NCBI GenBank assembly: GCA_018241645.1
Contig: JAFEDL010000050.1
Span: 1 to 42,920, forward strand
DNA: 42,920 nt
Origin: Pseudomonadota bacterium
GTDB lineage: Bacteria; Pseudomonadota; Gammaproteobacteria; Burkholderiales; SG8-39
Direction: 5' to 3'
Each line of letters opens with the position of its first letter. The first letter of the stretch is position 1. The notes beneath the pieces were generated by a model that was given only the letters and a program-made list of their open reading frames with translations, made no database searches and was not told the origin of the DNA. A program made the translations under genes and the position numbers. Of this stretch, positions 16,864-24,282 are shown piece by piece.

Positions 16864-18363
16864 CTAGAATTGTACGGCCCGGGCGGCGCGCTCGATCTCT
16901 TCGGCATCCGCCTCGAGCAGGAAGCGGTCGTCGACGAGCTTCCGGGCCGCAGCCCGGATGCGGGCCACGTAATCTTCGCTGCCAGCATACCGCCGCGCAA
17001 GGTTCTCTTTTGCGAAGGCGATATATGCCGCATTCAGGTTGCAGGCGCGGTCGGTGAGCGGCAGGTTCTGCGCGCCATGCGTGCCCAGCGGCGCCTCCAT
17101 GTCGGGCAGCCTCACGCCGCCGAGGGGGTTGCCGTCCGCGTCCCTCCTTGGCGCCTGGACGATTGCGCCAGGCAAGTGCTTCGGCGCCTGCAACAGGCTC
17201 TTCTCGTTCGGCAAGGGCTCCAGCGGCATCAGACGGGTGGCCGGGGGATCGATCCCGTCGCGGACCCAGCGGTCCAGGTTGAGCAGCGTGGCGCGCATCA
17301 CCGGGAAGAAATCGAGGCGCCCCGGCGGGAACTCGCAGGACGACTTGGTGGCGCGGCCATGCGACGCACCGGCCACGTCGTACAGGCGCACGGTGTCCGG
17401 GACGGGCAGGTCGGCAATGCCGCGTGCGCCCGTACGCGCAAGCGAGGCGCGGATGCTCCAGTAATCGGTGGTCATGTTGGTGACGAGCAGCTTCGGCGGC
17501 ACCTGCCCGCGCGCGGTGACGCGCGCAACGATGCCGGCATAGGTGAGCGGCTCTTCGGTGACCCCGCGGAATTCCGGATGGGTGAACCGCGGGGTGAAGA
17601 AGGTGCCCGATTCCGGCCCGGCCCCGGTGGCGTAGATGTTGGCGAGACCCGAAGCGCTGGCGTTCACGTGCATGCCGTCGAACACCCGCCTGTCGCCGGA
17701 CTGGTTCAGGCCCTCGATCAGGAAGCTCTTCAGCAGGCGTGCCGTCTGCGAATAGCCGACGACGAGCGTGCGGTCGATGCGCCCGGCGAGGGGATTGCGC
17801 GTGCCCCATTCGTCCGCGGCGGCATGCCGCAGGAAATCCGCAAAATCCCGGATCGCGGCCACGCCTGCGCCTTCGACGTTGAGCACCTTGCCGGCCGCGT
17901 CCCGGAACTGCGGCAGCGCGATCCCCTGGCCGAGTTCCCATTGCAGCATGGCAACGGTGAAGCCGTAGTCCTGCAGGAAGCCATTGCCGCGCCCGAAGGT
18001 CCCGATGGGCACGAACGGGTCGCGCGGGCTGTTGTAGAGGAAATGCGAGATCGCCCGGCCGCGGTTGGGCACCTCGACGAGCAGCGCCCCGTTTCCCCGC
18101 GCCTTTTCGCCCGGCGCGATCAGCACGAAAGGCGCCTTGTACTCGACCAGGCCGCGCGCATTCTTCGGCGCGCGATCGAGGCCCGGAATCGGTTCGCCCG
18201 GGGACAGTTCCCCCGTGACCGTTCCTTCGATGCGCACGAAGTCGCCCGTCCGGAACGTCCCGAACGGGACGGTCGAAGCGACTTCGACGCGCGTGATTTT
18301 CGCTGCGGCCGGCAACGCCAGGGTTAGCGCAAGGACAGCGAGGGTGAGCCTTCGGATCGGCAT
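16864..18363 (-). CDS. exported alpha/beta-hydrolase-domain protein
   Basis: A 499-residue protein with a Sec signal peptide (LTLAVLALTLALPAAA, cleavage near residue 21). It resembles the large 'alpha/beta hydrolase domain' family of secreted proteins. The nucleophile elbow is GYSQT with Ser205, and a His in VAGASHG would complete the triad. Gly-rich turns and a C-terminal RAGPR-type segment are absent, so the exact subfamily is unclear. The ribosome binding site GGAGGA lies eight bases before ATG 18363. In the operon it follows a Bug receptor by 15 bp. A periplasmic esterase or lactonase that prepares the ligand of the neighbouring receptor is a reasonable inference, not shown. Confidence 0.72.
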   Translation of the reverse strand: MPIRRLTLAVLALTLALPAAAKITRVEVASTVPFGTFRTGDFVRIEGTVTGELSPGEPIPGLDRAPKNARGLVEYKAPFVLIAPGEKARGNGALLVEVPNRGRAISHFLYNSPRDPFVPIGTFGRGNGFLQDYGFTVAMLQWELGQGIALPQFRDAAGKVLNVEGAGVAAIRDFADFLRHAAADEWGTRNPLAGRIDRTLVVGYSQTARLLKSFLIEGLNQSGDRRVFDGMHVNASASGLANIYATGAGPESGTFFTPRFTHPEFRGVTEEPLTYAGIVARVTARGQVPPKLLVTNMTTDYWSIRASLARTGARGIADLPVPDTVRLYDVAGASHGRATKSSCEFPPGRLDFFPVMRATLLNLDRWVRDGIDPPATRLMPLEPLPNEKSLLQAPKHLPGAIVQAPRRDADGNPLGGVRLPDMEAPLGTHGAQNLPLTDRACNLNAAYIAFAKENLARRYAGSEDYVARIRAAARKLVDDRFLLEADAEEIERAARAVQF

Positions 18364-18378
18364 TGCGTCCTCCGCGGT

Positions 18379-19341
18379 TCAGTCATTGACCTTGGCGCCC
18401 GATGCCTTGACCACTGCGGCCCAGGTGGCGACTTCCCGCTTCAGCTGGCGGTCGAAATCCTCCGGCGTGCTGCCCAGCGGCTCCGCCCCCTGCTCGAGCA
18501 GGCGCTGGCGCGTTTCGGGGGAATGCGCAGCCTTGGCGACGGCCTCCGCGAGGCGGTTGACGATGTCGCGCGGGGTGGCGGCCGGCGCGAGCACGCCGTA
18601 CCAGACCACCACGTCCATGTCGACGCCGGCCTCCCGCATGGTCGGCACGTCGGGCATCAGCTCGGCGCGCTTGGGCCCCGTGGACGCGAGCGGCCGCAGG
18701 CGGCCGGACTTCACGTGCGCCTGGATCGCGGGAATGTTGGCGTAGGACAGCTGCACCTCCCCTGCGATCAGCGCGGTGAGCGCGGGCGAGGTGCCCTTGT
18801 AAGGCACGTGGACGATGTCGGTCTTCGTGAGCGTCTTGAAGAGTTCTCCCGACAGGTGCTGGGTGGTGCCGCTGCCGGCCGAGGAGTAGTTGAGCTTGCC
18901 GGGCTCGGCGCGCGCGAGGGCGATGAGGTCGGCCACGCTCTTCACCGGGGTGGAGGCGTTCACCACCAGCACGTTGGGGCTGGAGGAGAACACCGAAACC
19001 CCGGCAAAGTCCTTCAGCGCGTCGTAGCCGGGGCGCTTGTACAGCGACATGTTGATCGCCACGGCGGCCGTGTTCATCAGGAGCGTGTATCCGTCGGGGG
19101 CCGAGTGCGCGACATATTCGTTGGCGATGTTGGTGCCCGCGCCCGGCTTGTTCTCCACGATGACCTGCTGGCCGAGCAGGTCCGAGAGCCTCGCGGCGAG
19201 CAGGCGCGCATTGATGTCCACGCCGCCGCCGGGCGTGAACCCGACCACCAGCTTGACCGGCTTCGCAGGGTAGGCTTGCGCGAAGGCCGCGCCGGGCAGG
19301 GCAAGCGCTGCGACCAGCAGGGCACGCAGGACGGTTTTCAT
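18379..19341 (-). CDS. Bug family (TctC-like) periplasmic substrate-binding protein
   Basis: A 320-residue periplasmic receptor of the tripartite tricarboxylate transporter type. Its signal peptide (ALLVAALALPGAAFA) is cleaved near residue 21. Family signatures are KLVVGFTPGGGVDINAR, VIVENKPGAGTNIA, SAPDGYTLLMN and HVPYKGTSPAL. Bug proteins bind small organic acids, often carboxylates or aromatic acids. Its start overlaps the stop of the amidohydrolase gene (ATGA at 19338-19341), so the two are coupled. No tctA or tctB membrane genes are nearby, so it must work with a permease encoded elsewhere or serve as a sensor. Confidence 0.93.
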   Translation of the reverse strand: MKTVLRALLVAALALPGAAFAQAYPAKPVKLVVGFTPGGGVDINARLLAARLSDLLGQQVIVENKPGAGTNIANEYVAHSAPDGYTLLMNTAAVAINMSLYKRPGYDALKDFAGVSVFSSSPNVLVVNASTPVKSVADLIALARAEPGKLNYSSAGSGTTQHLSGELFKTLTKTDIVHVPYKGTSPALTALIAGEVQLSYANIPAIQAHVKSGRLRPLASTGPKRAELMPDVPTMREAGVDMDVVVWYGVLAPAATPRDIVNRLAEAVAKAAHSPETRQRLLEQGAEPLGSTPEDFDRQLKREVATWAAVVKASGAKVND

Positions 19342-20231
19342 GGATTGCCTCCAAAGCGATAGAGTTTCCTGGCATTGGCCGCGAACAGCGGCACGCGCAC
19401 CGCGTCGCCGGGCAGCCAGCTTTCCAGCTGGTCGACCAGGTCCGCGTCGTTCGGCATGAATTTGGTGAGGCCGGGGTGCGGCCAGTTGGTGCCCCAGACG
19501 CAGCGGTCGGGCCGGTCATTGAGCAAGGCCTGCACCAGCGGGCGCATGTCCTCGCACGCCGGCAGGCCGGTATCCGACAGCCGATACCAGCTGGAGATCT
19601 TGGTCCAGCAGTCGTCGCGCCCGGCCAGCAGCCGGCGCACTACGGTGAACCCGGGCGCGTTCACGCCCTCGCTGCCGCGCACGCGCCCGAGGTGGTCGAA
19701 TACCAATGGCACGGGACACCTGCGCAACCGGGGTTCCAGGTCCACCCAGTCCGCGGACTTCGCTATGTTGATTTCGATGTGCCACCCGTACGGGGCGACG
19801 CGCCGCGCTATGTCCTCCAGCATGGCCGTGGTCGCGCCATTTGGGAACTGGTCCATGAGGCGCGCAGCGCGAAAGCCGGCCGCGTCGAGGCGCTTCAGTT
19901 CGGCTTCGCTCACGTCGGGGCGGATCGCCGCAACGCCGAGAAAGCGTCCCGGGTACTCGCGCAGGAAATCCAGCGTGATCGAATTGTCGCAGCCGTACGG
20001 CGTGCCGTGCACCTGCACGCCGTACTCCACGCCGAGCGAAGCGTGCAGGGCGAGCCACGCTTCGCGCGTGCACAGCGGCGGCGAATACTTGCGCTCCCCG
20101 GCGAGCGGATAGCGCTCGAACCGGTCGAAGATGTGCGCGTGGCAGTCGATCGTGCCGGCCGGCAGCGCGCGCCGCGGGGGGCGCAGGGCCGCGCTCGGGG
20201 CAAGGACGTCAGCCGCGGTCATGGGCAACAT
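19338..20231 (-). CDS. amidohydrolase-2 family hydrolase (2-pyrone-4,6-dicarboxylate hydrolase-like)
   Basis: A 297-residue TIM-barrel hydrolase. DCHAHIF gives Asp29, His31 and His33 at the end of the first strand, and FDHLGR supplies the conserved His near the middle. The last barrel strand reads CVWGTNWPHP, where LigI-type lactonases have Asp as general base; here the residue is Asn249. Many relatives in Bug-containing operons have this kind of variation, and activity may differ from LigI. Expected action is hydrolysis of a lactone or decarboxylation of a dicarboxylic or aromatic acid in the cytoplasm. It is sandwiched between two Bug receptor genes: its ATG directly abuts the stop of one, and its stop overlaps the start of the other. 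ATG 20222 is an alternative start. Confidence 0.85.
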   Translation of the reverse strand: MLPMTAADVLAPSAALRPPRRALPAGTIDCHAHIFDRFERYPLAGERKYSPPLCTREAWLALHASLGVEYGVQVHGTPYGCDNSITLDFLREYPGRFLGVAAIRPDVSEAELKRLDAAGFRAARLMDQFPNGATTAMLEDIARRVAPYGWHIEINIAKSADWVDLEPRLRRCPVPLVFDHLGRVRGSEGVNAPGFTVVRRLLAGRDDCWTKISSWYRLSDTGLPACEDMRPLVQALLNDRPDRCVWGTNWPHPGLTKFMPNDADLVDQLESWLPGDAVRVPLFAANARKLYRFGGNP

Positions 20232-21203
20232 TCATTCGATGACGATGTTGCCCTCTTTGGCCAGCATCCGCCATTTCTCGTAGTCGGCGCGCACGTAGGC
20301 GGCGAACTCGGGCTGGGTCATGTCCATGAGTTCCACGCCCATGGAGCGAAAGCGCTCCCGCACCGCCTCGACGGACAGGGCCTTGCGGATGGCCGCATGC
20401 AGCTTTTCAACGACGGCCGGCGGCATCCCCGCGGGCCCGACGATGCCGGTCCACGTGCTGGCCTCGTACCCCGTGATGCCAAGTTCGGCGAGCGTGGGGA
20501 CGGCGGGCAGCAGCGGGGAGCGCGCCTTGGACGTGACCGCGAGCGCCTTGATGCGGCCTTCGCGGATGTGGCCGATGGAGGCGGTGAGCTGGTCCATCAT
20601 CGCGTCGACCTGGCTGCCCAGCAGGTCCGTGATCGCCGGGCCGCTGCCCTTGTACGGGACGTGGGTCAGCTTGAGGTGCGTCTGGCGCATCAGCAGCTCG
20701 AGGGCCAGGTGGTTCGAGGAACCGTTGCCCGCCGAGGCGACCGACAGGCCGCCGTTCTTCGCCTTGGCGAGCTCGACGAACTCCTTGTAGGTCGTCACCG
20801 GCGTTTTGGGCGCGGCGGTGAGCACGATGGGCACCGACTGGATCGGCCCGACCATCGTGAAGTCCCTGTTCGGGTCGTAGGGGATGGTCTTGTATACGGC
20901 CGGCGCGTTGGTGATCGTTCCGCTCGAGCCGAGTCCCAGCGTGTAGCCGTCCGGCGCGGACTTCGCCACCAGCGCGGTGCCGATCGTGCCGCCGGCGCCG
21001 GCGCGGTTTTCCACCACCACCTGCTGGCCGAGCGCGTCGCTGAGCGCCGGTGCGATGGTGCGCGCGGTGATGTCGACGTTGCCGCTCGGCGGCCACGGCA
21101 CGATGATCTTCACCGGTTTGTTCGGGTAATCCTGCGCCTGGGCGGTGGCGTGCAGGCATGCGCCCGACGCCAGCAGCACGGCGAGCGTGATTGTTCTGAT
21201 CAT
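20232..21203 (-). CDS. Bug family (TctC-like) periplasmic substrate-binding protein, operon head
   Basis: A 323-residue receptor with a Sec signal (TLAVLLASGACLHATAQA, cleaved near residue 23). Motifs include IIVPWPPSGNVDITAR, VVVENRAGAGGTIG, SAPDGYTLGLG and HVPYKGSGPAI. ATG 21203 is preferred to an upstream ATG because GGAGGAGGGG stands eight bases before it and the signal peptide begins there. It is the first gene of a five-gene minus-strand operon that holds a second Bug receptor. Ligand specificity cannot be read; the amidohydrolase next door suggests an aromatic-derived acid or lactone. Confidence 0.93.
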   Translation of the reverse strand: MIRTITLAVLLASGACLHATAQAQDYPNKPVKIIVPWPPSGNVDITARTIAPALSDALGQQVVVENRAGAGGTIGTALVAKSAPDGYTLGLGSSGTITNAPAVYKTIPYDPNRDFTMVGPIQSVPIVLTAAPKTPVTTYKEFVELAKAKNGGLSVASAGNGSSNHLALELLMRQTHLKLTHVPYKGSGPAITDLLGSQVDAMMDQLTASIGHIREGRIKALAVTSKARSPLLPAVPTLAELGITGYEASTWTGIVGPAGMPPAVVEKLHAAIRKALSVEAVRERFRSMGVELMDMTQPEFAAYVRADYEKWRMLAKEGNIVIE

Positions 21204-21272
21204 GTTTTTTTCCCCTCCTCCTTGTGTAATGTACCCTATCGGAAAGGAGGAGTGCACCATGGGCGGGGCGCG

Positions 21273-22559
21273 ATGCTGAGGGACCGGTACGGGCTCGGGC
21301 TGTCGACGGCTTCACAGGCGGCGCGCGACGCGTACGTCGAAGGCGTCGACCTGTTCCTGTCGGCCAATTTCGGCTCCGAGGCGGCATTCGAGCGGGCGAT
21401 CGCCGCCGACGAGGGCTTTGCGCTCGCGCATGCCGCGCTCGGCCGCACCCGCCAGCTGTATTCGAAGCCCGACGCGGCACGGCAGTCGGTCACGCGTGCC
21501 CGGGATCTCATGCCCGGCCTGGGGAGGCAGGAGCGCGCGAACGTGGAAATCCTCGCTACCCTCGTCGACGGCAATGGTCCCGCGCCGCTGCCGTTCGCGC
21601 TGGAGCACCTCGCCGAATTCCCGCGCGACGTCATGGTGCTGGCGCCGTGCGCGGGGGTGTTCGGGCTCATCGGGTTTTCGGGCCGCAAGGGACGCGAACT
21701 CGAGCAGGTGGCGCAGCTCGACGCGCTGGCGAGCGCGTACGGCGACGACTGGTGGTTCCTTTCTTCGCATGCGTTCGCGCTCGACGAGGTCGGCCGGCTC
21801 GAGGAGGCGCGCCGCGCGATCGAACGCGCACAGCAGATCTATCCGCGCAACGCGCATGGCGCGCACGTCTACGCCCACGTGCTGTACGAGTCGGGCGAGG
21901 ACGCGGCCGGGCTGGCCTACCTGGAAGGGTGGCTGCCGGACCTGCCGCGCGAGTCACAGCTGCATTGCCACCTGAGCTGGCATGTGGCCCTGTGGAATTT
22001 CGACCTTGGCAACGTGGAGGCGGCGCGGCGCGTCTACGCCGCGGACGTGCGGCCCGGCGGCGCCTGGGGCCCGCCGATCAACGTGCTGACCGATTCGGCC
22101 TCGTTGCTGTGGCGCATGCAGTTGGCCGGCCATGCAGGCGACCCTGCGCAGTGGCGCGAGGTTCGCGATTACGCGTTGCGCGAGTTCCCCAGGGCAGGGA
22201 TCACCTTCGTGGACGTCCATACGGCGCTTGCTTGCGCGGCGGCCGGCGATACGACCGCTTTGCAGGTGCTCGTCGCGCAGCTGCGCGAGCGCGAGGCCGC
22301 CGGACGGCTCGCAGCGGGGCAGCTGGTGCCTGCGCTGGCCGAGGCTTTCGGCGCGTACGTGCGCGGCGACTGGGCCGGCGTGATCGACCGCATCGAACCG
22401 GTGCTCGGCGAGCACGAGCGCATCGGAGGGAGCCGCGCGCAGCGCGACCTGGTCGAATACACGCTGGCCAGCGCGCTCATGCGCGCCGGCCGGGCTCCGC
22501 AGGGACCGCTGCGCCGGCGGGGCGGGCGGGGACGTGCCTGCCTGCCGTTCGCGCGCTGA
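21273..22559 (+). CDS. TPR protein, TTC38-like
   Basis: A 428-residue repeat protein resembling the bacterial relatives of tetratricopeptide repeat protein 38. Recognisable pieces are RDAYVEGVDLFLSANFGSEAAFERAIA at the N-terminus (residues 15-41), FGLIGFSGRKG, YGDDWWFLSSHAFALDEVG, LHCHLSWHVALW and PPINVLTDSASLLWRM. The function of the family is unknown; no signal peptide or membrane helix is seen. Homologues end in an Arg/Leu-rich helix after GGSRAQRDL, while this one ends in a Gly/Arg-rich tail, so a late frameshift is possible. ATG 21273 is chosen by homology. A strong AAAGGAGG lies closer to an ATG at 21259, which would encode a six-residue leader that overlaps this start. Confidence 0.8.
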   Translation: MLRDRYGLGLSTASQAARDAYVEGVDLFLSANFGSEAAFERAIAADEGFALAHAALGRTRQLYSKPDAARQSVTRARDLMPGLGRQERANVEILATLVDGNGPAPLPFALEHLAEFPRDVMVLAPCAGVFGLIGFSGRKGRELEQVAQLDALASAYGDDWWFLSSHAFALDEVGRLEEARRAIERAQQIYPRNAHGAHVYAHVLYESGEDAAGLAYLEGWLPDLPRESQLHCHLSWHVALWNFDLGNVEAARRVYAADVRPGGAWGPPINVLTDSASLLWRMQLAGHAGDPAQWREVRDYALREFPRAGITFVDVHTALACAAAGDTTALQVLVAQLREREAAGRLAAGQLVPALAEAFGAYVRGDWAGVIDRIEPVLGEHERIGGSRAQRDLVEYTLASALMRAGRAPQGPLRRRGGRGRACLPFAR

Positions 22560-22583
22560 GCCCGTCCGGATAGAATGGGAACC

Positions 22584-23543
22584 ATGATGCGCTTCGCGAC
22601 TGCACTGCTGCTCGCCGGGGTCGCCGCAACGGCTGCCGCGCAATCCGGCTATCCCAGCAAGCCGATACTGATGCTCGTGCCCCTGCAGGCGGCGAGCGCG
22701 GTGGACAACGCGGCGCGCATCGTGGCCCAGAAGATGTCCGACAACATGGGCCAGCCGATCCTGATCGAAAACCAGCCCGGCGCCGCGGGCCTGATCGGCG
22801 CGGAGCGGGTAGCCAAGGCCGCGCCGGACGGCTACACCATCGGCGGCTTCAACGACAGCATCATGACCATGCTGCCGAACGTGCACTCCAAGATGCCCTG
22901 GGACGTCCTCAAGGACTTCGCGCCGGTTTCGCTGGTCGCCTCGATGGAGTGGGTGCTGGTCGCTTCGCCTTCGGGCGCGTACCGCAATGCGGGCGACCTG
23001 ATCCAGGCGGCGAAAGCCCGGCCGGGCTCGCTCAACTACTCCTCCGGCGGCAGCGGCAGCCCGCAGCATGTGGCGATGGAATTGTTCAAGTCGCGCGCCG
23101 GGGTCTTCATGACGCATATCCCGTACCGCGGCGCGAGCGCGGCGGCCGTCGACGTCGCCACGGGGCAGGTGGATGCATCGTTCTCCGGCATGCCCACGGC
23201 GTTCACGCTGATCAAGAGCGGCAAGCTCCGGGCGATCGGCGTCGCAAGCGCGAAGCGCTCGCCGGTGCTGCCGGACGTGCCCACGGTGTCCGAATTCCTG
23301 CCGGGATTCGAGTTCAATTCGCTGTTCAGCATCGTCGTGCCCGCAGGCACGCCGAAAGAGATCGTCGCACGCCTCAATGCGGAAATCGCCAAGGCCGTCG
23401 CCGCACCGGACGTGCGCGAAAAGCTGGTGGCGCAGGGCTTCAGCGTCGTCGCCTCTTCGCCCGAAGGCCTGTACAAGTCGACGAAGGACCAGCTCGAGCG
23501 CTACGGAAAGCTCTTCAGGCAGGTCGGCATCAAGGCGGACTAG
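22584..23543 (+). CDS. Bug family (TctC-like) periplasmic substrate-binding protein
   Basis: A 319-residue receptor with a short Sec signal ending near AAATAAAQ-like residues (ATAAAQ, cleavage near residue 20). Core motifs are ILIENQPGAAGLIGAERVAKAAPDGYT (residues 57-83 region) and NYSSGGSGSPQHVAMELFK. It is clearly a paralogue of the receptor at 37709-38677: both have the unusual first loop ending in Asp followed by an IxENQPGAAG core and the FNDS segment, while the other three differ. ATG 22584 is used; ATG 22575 and 22587 are possible. It follows the TTC38-like gene by 24 bp and may share its transcript. No permease gene is close. Confidence 0.92.
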   Translation: MMRFATALLLAGVAATAAAQSGYPSKPILMLVPLQAASAVDNAARIVAQKMSDNMGQPILIENQPGAAGLIGAERVAKAAPDGYTIGGFNDSIMTMLPNVHSKMPWDVLKDFAPVSLVASMEWVLVASPSGAYRNAGDLIQAAKARPGSLNYSSGGSGSPQHVAMELFKSRAGVFMTHIPYRGASAAAVDVATGQVDASFSGMPTAFTLIKSGKLRAIGVASAKRSPVLPDVPTVSEFLPGFEFNSLFSIVVPAGTPKEIVARLNAEIAKAVAAPDVREKLVAQGFSVVASSPEGLYKSTKDQLERYGKLFRQVGIKAD

Positions 23544-23549
23544 GGCGGG

Positions 23550-24140
23550 TCAGTCCCGCAGCGCGGTCTCGATTTCGGCGAAGGTGTGCGCGAAACTGGT
23601 GGGCTGCAGGTCGATCCCGAGCTGGCGCGCGATCTGGGACAGCGAAAAGATGCCGCGCACCCGTTCGCCCTCGGCCCCCTGTTCGCCGACCAGCAGGTGC
23701 TGCCGGCCCGCCTTGCGCAGCGTGGCCACGATGTGCCCCACACGCGACTGGCGGACCTCCTCGTAGACCAGCAGTTCGAGCAACGCGCGTTCGGTCATCA
23801 GGTCGGAGACCCGGATCTCCGCGTGCGTCCGCCCGTAATCGAGCGCGAACTTGACCGGTTTCTCGCCCAGCAGGTCGGTTGAAGTCAGGATGCCGGCCAC
23901 GCCGCCGCCGGGGTCCGTTACGAGGAGGGCGCGCACGCCGCGGCGGCGCATATAGTCTTGCGCAGCCACGATGCTGGTGCCGGGTTCTACTGTCGCCGCC
24001 GGGATCCGGGTGAAATCGGTCATGGCCAGCACGGCAGCGGAGTCCAGCGTGACGCGGTCCGGCTGCTTGACTCTGGCCACGCGGGCGCCGGAGACGGACT
24101 GGAGGGGGACGAAGCCGAGCGAAGCGTATTCGCGGAACAT
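23550..24140 (-). CDS. CBS-domain protein
   Basis: A 196-residue cytoplasmic protein with two CBS motifs, about residues 40-100 (DYMRRRGVRALLVTDPGGGVAGILTSTDLL region) and 115-185 (GHIVATLRKAGRQHLLVGEQ then VRGIFSLSQIARQLG). Such pairs bind adenine nucleotides and regulate a partner. There is no catalytic domain, so it is probably a stand-alone sensor. AGGAGG precedes ATG 24140 by four bases. It converges with the Bug gene with six bases between the stops, and it is divergent from the large catabolic operon across a 142-bp control region. Confidence 0.88.
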   Translation of the reverse strand: MFREYASLGFVPLQSVSGARVARVKQPDRVTLDSAAVLAMTDFTRIPAATVEPGTSIVAAQDYMRRRGVRALLVTDPGGGVAGILTSTDLLGEKPVKFALDYGRTHAEIRVSDLMTERALLELLVYEEVRQSRVGHIVATLRKAGRQHLLVGEQGAEGERVRGIFSLSQIARQLGIDLQPTSFAHTFAEIETALRD

Positions 24141-24224
24141 GTCGCCTCCTGAGAGTGGGGGACTGGCATTCGACCCCGATACGCGCCCGGCGTTCCCTGC
24201 AGGCGCCCTTGCCGGAACGGCGAC

Positions 24225-24257
24225 AACATTTCACAATGCAAATTCAGATGCGATAAT
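24225..24257 (+). promoter_or_regulatory. promoter of the catabolic operon with a shared 15-bp regulator motif
   Basis: TTCACA (24230-24235) and GATAAT (24252-24257) are 16 bp apart, each five of six to consensus. The -35 box lies inside AACATTTCACAATGC (24225-24239), whose reverse complement occurs exactly at 30576-30590, just after the predicted promoter of the ABC importer. Expected transcription start is near 24264, giving a leader of about 20 bases before GTG 24283. The shared motif is a candidate operator for the IclR protein encoded at 29633-30469. Confidence 0.6.
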
Positions 24258-24282
24258 ATGGAAGAAAGTTCTGGATCGCATC

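Noticed and set aside
22480-22573. Frameshift at the 3' end of the TTC38-like gene
   Set aside because: The tail differs from what I expect of the family, but no alternative frame gives a clearly better ending, so the gene is left as read.
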